DNA of 64,000 nt from Gemmatimonadota bacterium. GTDB taxonomy: Bacteria; Gemmatimonadota; Gemmatimonadetes; Longimicrobiales; Gaopeijiaceae. The DNA lies in assembly GCA_002724575.1 (NCBI GenBank), contig PBPC01000065.1, positions 1-64,000 on the forward strand, given 5' to 3'. The notes under the pieces were generated by a model, which ran no database searches, was not told the DNA's origin, and was given only the letters and a program-made list of their open reading frames with translations. Below, in pieces: positions 9,319-18,700 of this stretch (position 1 is the stretch's first letter; the number at the start of each line of letters is the position of its first letter). Made by a program: the position numbers and the translations under genes.

Positions 9319-10566
9319 ATGTCAAAAGCACTCAACGGTGTGAGAATCCTAGATATGACCCATGTGCAGTCAGGACCGACCTGCACCCAGATTCTAGCTT
9401 GGTTTGGAGCTGACGTGATCAAGGTAGAGCGGCCGGGCTCAGGTGATATTACACGCAATCAATTACGCGACGTTGCTGATGCAGATAGCCTCTATTTCAC
9501 GATGCTAAACGCCAATAAGCGGAGTATCACACTGAACCCGAAGACGGATGCAGGGAAGGAGATCTTCACCAGGCTAATCGAAGAATGTGACGTCATGGTC
9601 GAGAACTTTGGACCAGGCGCTATTGATAGAATGGGATTTCCATGGGAGAAAATCCAAGAAATCAATCCTCGGTTGATCTATGCTTCAATCAAAGGGTTCG
9701 GACCTGGGCCCTATGACGATTGCAAGGTCTATGAGAACGTAGCGCAGTGCACGGGAGGAGCGGCATCGACGACTGGACAGATTGGAGGAGTTCCTACTGT
9801 TACAGGTGCTCAAATCGGGGATTCCGGTACTGGTCTCCACCTCGTAGTGGGTGTCTTAGCTGCTCTGTTTCAGCGTGAGGCGAGTGGAAAGGGTCAACGT
9901 GTAACCTGTGCGATGCAGGACTCTGTGCTCAATCTTTGTCGTGTAAAGTTGCGCGATCAACAAAGGTTGACGCATGGCCCACTAACAGAGTATCCACAAT
10001 ACCCTAACGGTGAGTTTGGTGATGCAGTTCCCCGTGCAGGGAACGCATCTGGTGGTGGACAACCTGGTTGGATTGTGAAGTGCAAGGGCTGGGAAACTGA
10101 TCCAGATGCTTACATCTATGTCATTGCTCAGGCTCAGGCCTTTTCTGGATTAGCGGAGGCCATCGGTCGTGCCGATTGGCTTGATGATCCAGAATGGAAT
10201 AGCCCAGGAGCCCGTCTCCCTAAGCTCGATGAGATGTTCGAGGAGATTGAGAAGTGGACAATGACTAAGGATAAGATGGAAGCCATGGCGATACTAAACC
10301 CATTGAATGTGCCGTGTGGTCCGATCTTGTCCATGGGTGAGCTAGCCCAGGAGGAGTCCCTGCGACAGACTGGGACTGTAGTGGAGGTTGACCACCCAGA
10401 GAGAGGAAAATACCTGACGGTTGGAAATCCGATTAAACTGTCTGACTCACCAGCTGAAGTAGAGCGGTCACCCCTTTTAGGTGAGCATACGGAAGAGATC
10501 CTTACAAATGTTGTTGGCCTTGACCCAGAAGGCATAGAAAGAGCTCGTGAGCAGGGTGCTATCTAA
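9319..10566 (+). CDS. frc: formyl-CoA:oxalate CoA-transferase (CaiB/BaiF family, class III)
   Basis: A 415-residue class III CoA-transferase that moves CoA from formyl-CoA to oxalate. From my memory of the Oxalobacter formigenes enzyme, many blocks match closely: [59 protein letters not shown] and the catalytic glycine loop GGGQPGW (about 245-251), followed by KCKGWETD. The catalytic aspartate that forms the acyl-anhydride is Asp168 in [11 protein letters not shown]. The start ATG 9319 has an AAGGATT ribosome site. Length fits the family (about 428). No oxalyl-CoA decarboxylase, its usual partner, is in the window, so the specificity rests on sequence resemblance alone. Confidence 0.85.
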   Translation: MSKALNGVRILDMTHVQSGPTCTQILAWFGADVIKVERPGSGDITRNQLRDVADADSLYFTMLNANKRSITLNPKTDAGKEIFTRLIEECDVMVENFGPGAIDRMGFPWEKIQEINPRLIYASIKGFGPGPYDDCKVYENVAQCTGGAASTTGQIGGVPTVTGAQIGDSGTGLHLVVGVLAALFQREASGKGQRVTCAMQDSVLNLCRVKLRDQQRLTHGPLTEYPQYPNGEFGDAVPRAGNASGGGQPGWIVKCKGWETDPDAYIYVIAQAQAFSGLAEAIGRADWLDDPEWNSPGARLPKLDEMFEEIEKWTMTKDKMEAMAILNPLNVPCGPILSMGELAQEESLRQTGTVVEVDHPERGKYLTVGNPIKLSDSPAEVERSPLLGEHTEEILTNVVGLDPEGIERAREQGAI

Positions 10567-10601
10567 CGGATTTCGCTTCAAAGAAAGTCCAGGAGGACTG
10601 T

Positions 10602-11672
10602 GTGAAACCCACATATAACGTGCTTATTCTGGGTGCTTCTTATGGCTCTTTGTTTGGCACTAAACTTTTGTTGGCCGGACACTCGGTTACCCTGGTTTGT
10701 ACTCCGCCTACGGCCGAGCTGATCAACCGTGAGGGAACCCTGGTGCGATTTCCAATCCGGGGTCGCGATAACCTCGTTGAAATTCACTCGAGTACTCTTA
10801 CGGGTCAGCTGTCCGCTAGTGCGCCTGAGGGAGTTGAACCGACAGAATTCGACCTGGTTGTGCTAGGAATGCAGGAGTCGCAATACAGCTCCGAGGGTGT
10901 TCGGGAAATGATGGCAAGGATTGCAGCTGCTCATTTACCGAGTCTGGCGATTATGAATATGCCTCCATTGCCGTACCTCGCTCGAATTCCAGGACTGGAG
11001 ACTGATGAACTTCAAGGTTGTTTCGTGGAACCAAGTGTTTGGGATGGGTTCGATCCGGGCCTCGTCTCACTAGCGAGTCCAGACCCTCAGGCTTTTCGTC
11101 CGCCGGAAGAACCTAAGAACGTTTTACAGGTTGGATTGCCTACGAATTTCAAGGCTGCACATTTTGAAAATGAAGAACACACCCAGATACTGCGCGATCT
11201 CCAAGCTGACATAGAAGCAAGCCTATATGATCCTGGTGACGGGGCCACAGAGATCCCAGTAAAGCTTAAAGTGCACGACTCTATCTTTGTGCCGTTAGCG
11301 AAATGGCCCATGTTGCTTGCAGGAAACTACCGGTGTGTCCAGCACGACGGCATGATCTCTATCCAGGAAGCGGTGCATGGGGACATCGAAATGGCTAAAG
11401 ACGCGTACGGTTGGGCAGGACAACTCTGCACAAATCTTGGAGCTGCGGAAACTGATCTGGTCCCGTTCGAAAAATATGCAAGAGCTGCTGAAGGACTTGC
11501 CAAACCATCGTCCGCTGCGAGGGCTCTATTCAGTGGAGCAAAATATATAGAGCGTGTTGACTGCTTGATTCAAAGAATAGCGAACCAACAAGGGCTTCAG
11601 TCCGATATTGTAGATAACATCGTAGACCTTGTAGATGAACGTTTAGGAAAAAATCGCGCGTTACTTGATTGA
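10602..11672 (+). CDS. ketopantoate reductase-like NAD(P)-dependent dehydrogenase
   Basis: The start is GTG 10602 with a strong AGGAGG eight bases upstream. The N-terminus VLILGASYGSLFG is a modified Rossmann dinucleotide motif in the pattern of PanE/ApbA reductases (2-dehydropantoate 2-reductase). The C-terminal helical domain contains LAKWPMLLAGN, resembling the family's Lys and Asn active-site block. At 356 residues it is longer than typical PanE (about 300). Lying between an oxalate CoA-transferase and a glyoxylate-type aminotransferase, it could act on a two- or three-carbon oxo-acid rather than ketopantoate; this is inference. The gene ends 44 bases before the next start. Confidence 0.7.
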   Translation: MKPTYNVLILGASYGSLFGTKLLLAGHSVTLVCTPPTAELINREGTLVRFPIRGRDNLVEIHSSTLTGQLSASAPEGVEPTEFDLVVLGMQESQYSSEGVREMMARIAAAHLPSLAIMNMPPLPYLARIPGLETDELQGCFVEPSVWDGFDPGLVSLASPDPQAFRPPEEPKNVLQVGLPTNFKAAHFENEEHTQILRDLQADIEASLYDPGDGATEIPVKLKVHDSIFVPLAKWPMLLAGNYRCVQHDGMISIQEAVHGDIEMAKDAYGWAGQLCTNLGAAETDLVPFEKYARAAEGLAKPSSAARALFSGAKYIERVDCLIQRIANQQGLQSDIVDNIVDLVDERLGKNRALLD

Positions 11673-11716
11673 GATACCACAAAGATCACTTCAACCATAT
11701 TTCGAACGGAGATAGC

Positions 11717-12847
11717 ATGACATCGAATGGACAGTCAATCGGACAGCTTCGCCACGAGCCGAGGGTGTTGCTTGGACCGGGACCGAGTAACGTCCATCCA
11801 CGTGTTTTTCAGGCGATGACTAGTCCGATACTTGGATATCTTGATCCTGATTTTCTTGCTGTCATGGATGATAGCATGGAGCTATTGAGGTATCTCTTTC
11901 AGACAAAAAATGAGGTTGCGATTACGCTCCCAGGTACCGGGATGTCAGGGATGGAGGCGTCGATTTGTAATGTCGTTGAACCTGGTGATGAAGTGATCGT
12001 CGGGATTCATGGCTTCTTTGGGCAAAGAATGGCCGAGATCGTTGAACGGCATGGGGGTACTGCAATCCGGGTGGAAGTGGACTTTGGCGATGTAGTTCAG
12101 GTTTCACAGATCGCGGATGCCTTAGATCAACATCCCGACGCCAAGATGGTCGGGGTGGTACACGGAGAGACATCTTCTGGTGTAGGGCAGCCGCTTTCAG
12201 AGCTAGGAGGCCTTGTCCGTAGTCGGGACAAACTCTTCCTAGTTGATACTGTGTGCTCCCTTGGGGGGAGTGACATTCGGGTAGACGAGTTCAACATCGA
12301 CATCTGCTATAGCGGTGGTCAGAAGTGTATCGGCGGTCCAGCGGGCATCTCATGCATTACCCTGAATGATCGAGCTATGTCCCTCATAGAGAGTCGTAGC
12401 AAGTCTGTCGACACTTGGTACCTCGATTTGGCCCTCATTTGTAAGTACTGGTTTGGTGACAGAGCCTATCATCACACTGCACCAGGCCCGATGGTCTTTG
12501 CACTTCGTGAAGCACTCCGAATGATTCAGGAAGAAGGATTGCAGGAACGCTTTGCTCGCCATCAAAGGTGTGGTGACCTGCTCAAGAAGGAATTAACGGG
12601 GATGGGTCTCGAATTATTCGGGGATCCGGAGCATCGATTGCCGATGTTAACCTGCGTTCTTATCCCGGACGGCGTAGAAGACGCTGTGGTAAGAAAACGG
12701 CTTTTAGACGAGTACCGGATAGAGATCGTAGGCGGGTTTGGTCCGCTGAAAGGGAAGGCGTGGCGCATTGGTCTCATGGGGTACAGTTCTCAGGAGCGTC
12801 ATGTCCATTATCTGATTGCGGCTCTTCGGGAAATTCTTGGCCGCTAA
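11717..12847 (+). CDS. class V PLP aminotransferase, alanine/serine-glyoxylate type
   Basis: I start the protein at ATG 11717, preceded by ACGGAGATAGC; an upstream in-frame TTG at 11669 overlaps the previous stop but has no ribosome site. The 376-residue protein has the fold-type I class V pattern: LLGPGPSNVHPRVFQAM at the N-terminus, LPGTGMSGMEASI, a VVHGETSSGV stretch, and the PLP lysine Lys203 in SGGQKCIGGPAG. Such enzymes convert glyoxylate to glycine using alanine or serine as amino donor. Together with the oxalate CoA-transferase and reductase-like genes upstream it suggests glyoxylate disposal. The exact donor cannot be read from sequence, and phosphonate or other amino donors are possible. 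Confidence 0.85.
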   Translation: MTSNGQSIGQLRHEPRVLLGPGPSNVHPRVFQAMTSPILGYLDPDFLAVMDDSMELLRYLFQTKNEVAITLPGTGMSGMEASICNVVEPGDEVIVGIHGFFGQRMAEIVERHGGTAIRVEVDFGDVVQVSQIADALDQHPDAKMVGVVHGETSSGVGQPLSELGGLVRSRDKLFLVDTVCSLGGSDIRVDEFNIDICYSGGQKCIGGPAGISCITLNDRAMSLIESRSKSVDTWYLDLALICKYWFGDRAYHHTAPGPMVFALREALRMIQEEGLQERFARHQRCGDLLKKELTGMGLELFGDPEHRLPMLTCVLIPDGVEDAVVRKRLLDEYRIEIVGGFGPLKGKAWRIGLMGYSSQERHVHYLIAALREILGR

Positions 12848-12950
12848 CCCGTATGGACCGCTTGAGGTAGGTAAGGAAGATCCAAGGCTTAGTATCTTCG
12901 TTATCCACCTTCATGTAAGATGCACGTGCAATATTCATAAGTGAGTTGAT

Positions 12951-14123
12951 ATGGACCGGCGCACACTCCTGAGAACTGGTAGTATGGGAATCTTGGGTCT
13001 CGGCTTGGGAGGCTGTTTCCGAGGTTCAGCATCACCTTTGTCGCCGCACAAGCCACTCCCCCTTCTCAAGGTTGCCTGGGATCGTGTGATACACACGACT
13101 GTAGGTCTTCGACCCCATAGGCCAGGGGGCTTTGTGCTTAGAGCGGAACGGTTCGGTGATAAGACCCTGATCCACAATTATGGACACGGTGGATCAGGTA
13201 TGTCGCTGTCCTGGGGTACAGGATCTATGGCTGCAGACCTTGCACTAGAGAGTGAGCTCCGCGAAGTGGCGGTGATTGGATGTGGGGTCGCTGGTTTGAC
13301 GACTGCGAGACAGCTACAACGTCGGGGTTTCTCGGTAACAATTTATGCACTCTCGGTCCCTCCAGATACTACGTCAAACATGTCTCTGGCTGCATGGACT
13401 CCGACTTCGGGCCTAGTCGATCAAAGACTTCGAACGTCCGCATGGGATCTTCAGCTAAGGCTGGCAGCGAGGATTGCTTACAGACAACTTCAGCTTCTTA
13501 CCGGGCCGGAATACGGAGTTTCATGGATTGATAGTTATGCTTTGAGTGACTCAGCTCCGAGGGAGCGTTCAACACAGGAGGACCAGGATCCATTGCTTCC
13601 CTCTGATTTGAGGCTCCCAACGATATCTCTGGGACCTGGGGAGCATCCCTTCCCGACGCGATACGCAAGTCAACGTGTCACCTTGCGGATTGAGCCGTCC
13701 ATTTATCTGGATGCTTTGGTGCGCGACGTCATGCGATTCGGTGGGCGCATAGTAATTAGGAAGTTTGATACTCCTAGAGACCTTATGACACTTGATGAGT
13801 CGATCATTATCAACTGCACGGGACTCGGATCACATGACCTGTTTGGAGATACAGAGCTGGTACCTCTGAAAGGGCAATTGACGCTTCTGGTACCGCAGCC
13901 GGAGGTGAACTATGCGACGTTCGGGGGCCTTCAGGGGACTGGTGGGTTCATCCACATGCAACCCCGCAGTGATGGGATTGCCTTGGGAGGCACTTCGGAA
14001 GAGGGTAATTGGTCGCTTGAGCCAGACGAGAATGCTCGGCAACGCATTGTTGAAGCACATCGTGCCTTGTTCGCAGCCATGAGGGGTAGTCCGAGCTTAG
14101 AGCCAGCGATATCGCTTTCGTAG
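12951..14123 (+). CDS. exported FAD-dependent oxidase, apparently a circularly permuted D-amino-acid oxidase
   Basis: A 390-residue flavoprotein with a twin-arginine-like signal that also has a lipobox (MDRRTLLRTG, then LGLGGC), so a Tat-exported lipoprotein is likely. Ordinary D-amino-acid oxidases begin with the FAD-binding GxGxxG strand and end with GFRPxRP and IHNYGHGG motifs. Here the order is reversed: VGLRPHRPGG (51-60) and IHNYGHGGSGMSLSWG (74-89) come first, then VIGCGVAGLTTAR (108-120), then the later FAD elements including INCTGLGS near residue 288 and LGGTSEEGNWS near the C-terminus. The protein then stops shortly after, without a second NYGHGG copy. The arginine that binds the substrate carboxylate in DAO would be Arg54. 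The substrate is unknown; D-amino acids or a related amine are plausible. Confidence 0.85.
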   Translation: MDRRTLLRTGSMGILGLGLGGCFRGSASPLSPHKPLPLLKVAWDRVIHTTVGLRPHRPGGFVLRAERFGDKTLIHNYGHGGSGMSLSWGTGSMAADLALESELREVAVIGCGVAGLTTARQLQRRGFSVTIYALSVPPDTTSNMSLAAWTPTSGLVDQRLRTSAWDLQLRLAARIAYRQLQLLTGPEYGVSWIDSYALSDSAPRERSTQEDQDPLLPSDLRLPTISLGPGEHPFPTRYASQRVTLRIEPSIYLDALVRDVMRFGGRIVIRKFDTPRDLMTLDESIIINCTGLGSHDLFGDTELVPLKGQLTLLVPQPEVNYATFGGLQGTGGFIHMQPRSDGIALGGTSEEGNWSLEPDENARQRIVEAHRALFAAMRGSPSLEPAISLS

Positions 14124-14149
14124 CCTTGTGAAGTACTGAGGTCGTCAAG

Positions 14150-15286
14150 TTGACTCTTCGAATAAAGCAAGTGGATGGGCGGAGCGGTACAGCGCGCTTT
14201 GTCGATGTATCATGGAAGGTCCATGATCGGGAGAGCTCTGCCTGGGTCCCCCCTCTCCGTGCGGTAGTGCGTGGTGCATTAGATCGGGTAAAGAACCCCT
14301 TTTATAAGTCTGCCGAGAGAGGCTTGTTCATCGCGGAACGAGCAGGTCGTCCTATCGGCCGAGTCGCGGCGATACGGAATGGTTGGCATAACGAATATCA
14401 TGAAGATCGGGTTGGCTTCTTTGGTTTTTTTGAGTGTAGGAATGACCAAGAAGCAGCCGGTGCGCTCATGGAGAGAGTTGGACAGTGGTTGCGAGAAAGA
14501 GGTCTCGAAACAGCGAGAGGTCCGGTAAGTCCTTCTATGAACCACGAATGTGGACTTCTGGTAGATGGGTTTGATCGCGAAGCCGTGATCATGACACCGT
14601 GGACGCCACCGTACTATGAGCGTTTGCTTGAGAGTACTGGCTATATGGGAGCCAAAGATCTACTTGGCTACCGTCTCATCCAGGGATCGGAGTTCGGTTT
14701 TCCGGATCGCATGAAGAAGGTGGTTGAGCGGAAACTTACCCGGACGAAGTTGGTATTTCGCGAATGGGATTTTGGCCGCTTTGAACAGGAAGTCAGGGTT
14801 TTCCATAAGTTGTACTGCGATGCTTGGGCAGATAACTGGGGCTTCGTACCACCTTCTTGGGCGGAATTTTGGTACCTTGCGAAGGATCTTCGTTCAGTCT
14901 TGCATCCTCGGTTCGCGTGCATCGCTGAAGTCGATGGTGAAGCAGTCGGATTTGTCGTAGTTGCTCGAGATATCAATCGCGTGCTCCGCCGTATCCCCTC
15001 AGGGCGCCTGTGGCCATGGAACATGGTTCGTCTTCTCTTAACCCTACCGAGAGTACTCAGCGGACGCATTATTTTATTAGGGCTTAGGCGTGACTACCGG
15101 AACCGTGGCTTTTTCTCGTTACTGATGCATGAGGTAGCGCGCCGAGCTGTCGAAATAGGAGCTGAAGAAGCAGAAGCCTCATGGATCCTTGAAGAGAATG
15201 AGGCACTAGTTTCTCCGTTGAGGTCACTTGGGCTTGCTCCACACAAACGATGGCGCATTTATGAGAAACCACTGAGAGATTATTGA
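14150..15286 (+). CDS. GNAT-fold acyltransferase, YghO-like
   Basis: The start is TTG 14150 with GAGG eight bases upstream. The 378-residue protein resembles the YghO-type family by features such as WVPPLRAVVRG, NPFYKSAERGLFIAERAGRPIGRVAAI and SPSMNHECGLLV in the N-terminal half, and a second acetyltransferase-like half in which LRRDYRNRGFFSLLMHEV resembles the CoA-binding Q/RxxGxG/A element. Function within this family is unsettled. It is followed 25 bases later by a glycosyltransferase gene, so a role in envelope or lipid decoration is plausible. It follows the permuted oxidase gene by only 26 bases. Confidence 0.65.
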   Translation: MTLRIKQVDGRSGTARFVDVSWKVHDRESSAWVPPLRAVVRGALDRVKNPFYKSAERGLFIAERAGRPIGRVAAIRNGWHNEYHEDRVGFFGFFECRNDQEAAGALMERVGQWLRERGLETARGPVSPSMNHECGLLVDGFDREAVIMTPWTPPYYERLLESTGYMGAKDLLGYRLIQGSEFGFPDRMKKVVERKLTRTKLVFREWDFGRFEQEVRVFHKLYCDAWADNWGFVPPSWAEFWYLAKDLRSVLHPRFACIAEVDGEAVGFVVVARDINRVLRRIPSGRLWPWNMVRLLLTLPRVLSGRIILLGLRRDYRNRGFFSLLMHEVARRAVEIGAEEAEASWILEENEALVSPLRSLGLAPHKRWRIYEKPLRDY

Positions 15287-15311
15287 ACGTGAGTGGGCCA
15301 CGGAGGTTCAG

Positions 15312-16454
15312 CTGAAGATTACACTGTTGGCTGAATACTACCTTCCAAGACTCGGAGGGGTTGAGCATCTAATCGATGATCTGGCTCATACGCTTGCTGA
15401 TCGCCGGCATGAGGTTCGGATTTTGACTATGACGCCCGAGAGTGCCTCAGAACAAGGGGTTCGCGTACCATCGGTGCCCACTTCGCAAGCTAGAAACTTC
15501 CAAGCTGTCAGGATTCCTTCTCTCAGGGTCCCAATGGTGGGAGTACCGATATCTCCTCTGCTTCCGAAGCGCCTTCGAGAGGATCTCATTGAGTGGTCAC
15601 CTGATGTAGTACACGTGCATGCATCGATTGCTTCGGCTGGTGCTCTCGCCGGTGGCTGGGCCGCCCACTCACTGGGCTTACCACTCGTTGTCACATTCCA
15701 CTCGACGTTAGGAGGACATGAATGGGTTTATAAGCTGTCCAATGCTCTAACCAGGTGGGGATCCTGGCCACAGGTGGTCGCTGGCGTTAGCCCAACGGTC
15801 GCGGACGGAGTGTCTAAAGTTCTCGGTCGCCCGACATCAGTATTGGCAAACGGTGTAGATATTGGATGGTGGAGTGAGGGATGTTCTGTCTCGGCGCCCG
15901 CAAGAAACTCTGTAGAGCTGGTTACCGTTCAGCGTCTTAAGAACCGAAAGAGGGGCTCGGCTTTACTTGAAGTCGTAGCCGCGGCTCAAAAACATATTCC
16001 AGATGGGCACACGTTTAGGGTCACATTCGTAGGAGATGGCCCACGTCGATCTTCCCTTGAGAGGAAGGCAGCTCGCTTGGGTGTGGAAGCAAGATTTCTG
16101 GGAGCGATACCCCGTAAAGATGTTCGGGAAGTGTTAGGTGATTCTGATGTGTTCATCCTCCCCAGTACTCGAGAGTCTTTTGGAATCTCGGCTTTAGAGG
16201 CTCGTGCGGTTGGTTTGCCTGTTGTGGCGTTCAGGACTGGTAGCTTACCGGAGATCGTGCCAGATGGGTTAGCAGGGCTTCTGGTCGATTCGGATCAGGG
16301 AATGGTAGATGCTCTGACACAACTTGCTTGCGATCGTGGGTTACTTGTGAGGCTATGCGAGGGGAGTATTAGGAATCCCCCTCCATTTGATTGGCCGCTT
16401 GTTGTGGAGGAACATGAGCGTATCTACAGAGAAGCTTTGGGATGCCGAGGCTGA
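15312..16454 (+). CDS. GT4 family glycosyltransferase, possible CTG start
   Basis: The family N-terminus is MKITLLAEYYLPRLGGVE. This is matched here only if translation begins at CTG 15312, which has CGGAGG six bases upstream. The first conventional start in frame is TTG 15327, four codons later, which would remove KITL. The body has the GT-B pattern of GT4 enzymes: LPLVVTFHSTLGG, VLANGVD, the donor-site block FVGDGPRRSSLERKA and the EX7E signature ESFGISALEARAVGLPVVAF (residues about 291-310). Such enzymes transfer a sugar from an NDP-sugar to a lipid or glycan acceptor in the cytoplasm. Length of about 380 is normal. Confidence 0.85.
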   Translation: MKITLLAEYYLPRLGGVEHLIDDLAHTLADRRHEVRILTMTPESASEQGVRVPSVPTSQARNFQAVRIPSLRVPMVGVPISPLLPKRLREDLIEWSPDVVHVHASIASAGALAGGWAAHSLGLPLVVTFHSTLGGHEWVYKLSNALTRWGSWPQVVAGVSPTVADGVSKVLGRPTSVLANGVDIGWWSEGCSVSAPARNSVELVTVQRLKNRKRGSALLEVVAAAQKHIPDGHTFRVTFVGDGPRRSSLERKAARLGVEARFLGAIPRKDVREVLGDSDVFILPSTRESFGISALEARAVGLPVVAFRTGSLPEIVPDGLAGLLVDSDQGMVDALTQLACDRGLLVRLCEGSIRNPPPFDWPLVVEEHERIYREALGCRG

Positions 16455-16457
16455 CTG

Positions 16458-17252
16458 CTAACGATCGAGTTGCTTTATCCTTTCGATCATTTGCTCTTTC
16501 CACATAGGGTCTGAAGGGTACTGGTCTGGTGCTGCCAGGCCTTCCTGATATGCAGTCCGCGCTAGGTCTAGTTTGCCTTGAATACGGTAGGTGTCTCCCA
16601 GGTCTTTGTAGAAAAGTATAGTGCCTGGTTCACTCTCAAGCGCCCTGAGGATGTGTTCTTCAGCAGCTTCCCAAGAGCTGGACTTCATTGGGTCCCCACC
16701 ACCCATAAAAGTTCGTGCGATGAAACGCTCGAAACCCGATAGGCCTCGAACTTCTTGATTGAGCTTGCCGAAGACACTGTTAGCTAATGCGTGGTTGGGG
16801 TCGATTGCCAGTGCCTCTTGGGTCAAAGCCCACACCTCCTGTGCCAGTCGGACCTGTTCTCGGACCCCTGCGATGTCTTGGGCTAGCCGGCCCTTCGCTG
16901 CAGCAAACCATGCTATTGCATCTACATTCTCAGGTTGTAAGCCCTGTGCTTCCGAAGCGAGTTGGACAGCTATTCTGAGCCAATAATCCGTTAGTTCCCT
17001 GTCTTCTTCGATAACTCCCAGAATAAGCGCAGCGCGTGCGGCTCTCCAACGGGCTTCGTAGTCACTTGGAGCTATGTCCATCCGTGCTTCGAGGCGCCTG
17101 AACGCAGCAAGGGGCTCCATTGCGAAGAAAAGTGAATCGGCCGTGGCTATTGCTGTCGGGACTAGAGGTTTGACGTCTTGTACAGTAAGTGGAGTTTGAG
17201 CCAAGACCGACATAGAGCTATTGGCCAGTCCTAGACTGAGAAACATCGACAA
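16458..17252 (-). CDS. exported TPR-repeat protein
   Basis: A 264-residue frame starting at TTG 17252, convergent with the glycosyltransferase gene with a 3-base gap. The N-terminus carries a signal-peptide-like core ending near SVLAQT. Helical repeats of TPR type follow: ALAIDPNHALANSVFGKL and, near the end, ILFYKDLGDTYRIQGKLDLARTAYQEGL. A conserved block (IARTFMGGGDPMKSSSWEAAE) resembles the RMD1-type TPR family. The start is uncertain: GGAG at 17294-17297 points to an in-frame ATA at 17285, which would give a fuller signal peptide (ANLIHVRILSLSMF). The protein is probably periplasmic and its partner is unknown. Confidence 0.7.
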   Translation of the reverse strand: MSMFLSLGLANSSMSVLAQTPLTVQDVKPLVPTAIATADSLFFAMEPLAAFRRLEARMDIAPSDYEARWRAARAALILGVIEEDRELTDYWLRIAVQLASEAQGLQPENVDAIAWFAAAKGRLAQDIAGVREQVRLAQEVWALTQEALAIDPNHALANSVFGKLNQEVRGLSGFERFIARTFMGGGDPMKSSSWEAAEEHILRALESEPGTILFYKDLGDTYRIQGKLDLARTAYQEGLAAPDQYPSDPMWKEQMIERIKQLDR

Positions 17253-17391
17253 ACTGAGAATTCTTACATGGATCAGATTAGCTATTGTTAGTGCTCCTGT
17301 ATCACGATACTCACATCCTCGGCTCTGCTGGGAACTCTCCTACTTGATCTCAGGATTTATGGATCCCTGAATATCGTCGGGATTGAAAATA

Positions 17392-18636
17392 TTAGTACCC
17401 ACGTTCGATATCGATCAGATTAAGTAACTTTTCGCCGGCCATATAGCGCCTCAAATTCTCGCGATAAAACACGTACTGATTGTCCCTGTAGCGAGGAGAA
17501 TAATCCGATACGTGTGGAGTCATGATCACTCGCGGAAGATCCCATAGTTCAAAGTCATCCTGAGGCAGATCATCAGTCCCGAAGCCAGCGATCTTTTCTG
17601 ATTTGAGAGCCGTCTTAAGATCTTCCCAGTCGATAACTCCAAGACGGGTTATACTCACAAAATACGCCGACTCTTTCATAGCTTCGAAAAACTTCATATC
17701 AAATAATCCAAGCGTAGCCGGCGTCGGCGGCACTGCAGCAAACACTATATCTGCTTGCTTTGCTAGATCGAACATCTCATCTGACAAACCGACATAATCT
17801 ACGAAATCCGGCCCAGAACGACTGGTATTTCGTGTTGCGATTACTCTCATGCCCAAAGCATGTGCGAGCCTCCCCACTTCTGTACCGAGACTCCCTAGTC
17901 CCACAACAAGCAAAGTCAGGTCCTGAAACTCAACATCAAGATTCTTGTCTCGTACTACATCTGTAGTGGTTCTTCCCCATATATGTTGGCGCTGTCTTTC
18001 CGCATGAATATCCATGCCTCCGATCAGAGAAAGCATTATGGTGAGGGTATGCTGTGCGATGGCATGCTTTGTCATGTCACGGATGGAGCTGACAAGGATA
18101 TTTCTCTCTCGAAAAATATTCTGCATTCTTTCAGCTTCTTCGCCGATCGTATTGAAACAGCGATCTAGTCCTACACTACCTGACTGAATCCACCTCACGT
18201 CAGGACCGATGGCGTCCACGGTGCTAGGACTACAGCCGAGACCTATGGTGGCTTGTGCATCTGCTAGCACGCCCCTTTCTATCGCATCTGAAAGATTCTT
18301 GACTGGAACGAACTCTATTCCTGGAACTCCTTCCCTAAGAAACTCCAATCGCTCAAAACGATTTTCCCAAGGTTCATTCCCGGGCATCTCTACCACGACC
18401 TTCTTAAGTGGCGCCCAGCCGGGAAGATCACGAACAGCTACATCAGATTCCCGCAGATTGAACTTCTGGACGAGGTCTTCTGACGATAAATCGGCATAGT
18501 CTTCTATACGATAGTCGTCCAAGCCAAGTGTTATTTGCTCTTCATTGGAGCAGGCAACCAAACATGTAACACCGGCTAGCGACAATACGCCTATCACGGA
18601 ACGAGTTCGGATCATGAATGTCTTTGCGGTTGCCAT
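17392..18636 (-). CDS. lipoprotein with D-2-hydroxyacid dehydrogenase fold
   Basis: The start ATG 18636 has GGAGAAAAC just upstream; an earlier in-frame start at 18663 lacks a ribosome site. The N-terminus is a lipoprotein signal (VIGVLSLAGVTCLVACS). The rest is a full D-2-hydroxyacid dehydrogenase of the NAD-binding domain type: VVGLGSLGTEVGRLAHALGM for the Rossmann fold, ITRLGVIDWEDL for the catalytic Arg region, and MTPHVSDYSPRY with the His near the end. These enzymes reduce 2-oxoacids with NADH and are normally cytoplasmic, so a lipid anchor is odd. Length of about 414 fits enzyme plus signal. Whether it is really exported or a pseudo-enzyme is open. Confidence 0.78.
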   Translation of the reverse strand: MATAKTFMIRTRSVIGVLSLAGVTCLVACSNEEQITLGLDDYRIEDYADLSSEDLVQKFNLRESDVAVRDLPGWAPLKKVVVEMPGNEPWENRFERLEFLREGVPGIEFVPVKNLSDAIERGVLADAQATIGLGCSPSTVDAIGPDVRWIQSGSVGLDRCFNTIGEEAERMQNIFRERNILVSSIRDMTKHAIAQHTLTIMLSLIGGMDIHAERQRQHIWGRTTTDVVRDKNLDVEFQDLTLLVVGLGSLGTEVGRLAHALGMRVIATRNTSRSGPDFVDYVGLSDEMFDLAKQADIVFAAVPPTPATLGLFDMKFFEAMKESAYFVSITRLGVIDWEDLKTALKSEKIAGFGTDDLPQDDFELWDLPRVIMTPHVSDYSPRYRDNQYVFYRENLRRYMAGEKLLNLIDIERGY

Positions 18637-18700
18637 GTTTTCTCCAAGCTGGTCACGCACCAAGAGGTTCCGTAATCCTGGCCCCAGCTTGAATCTCGTG

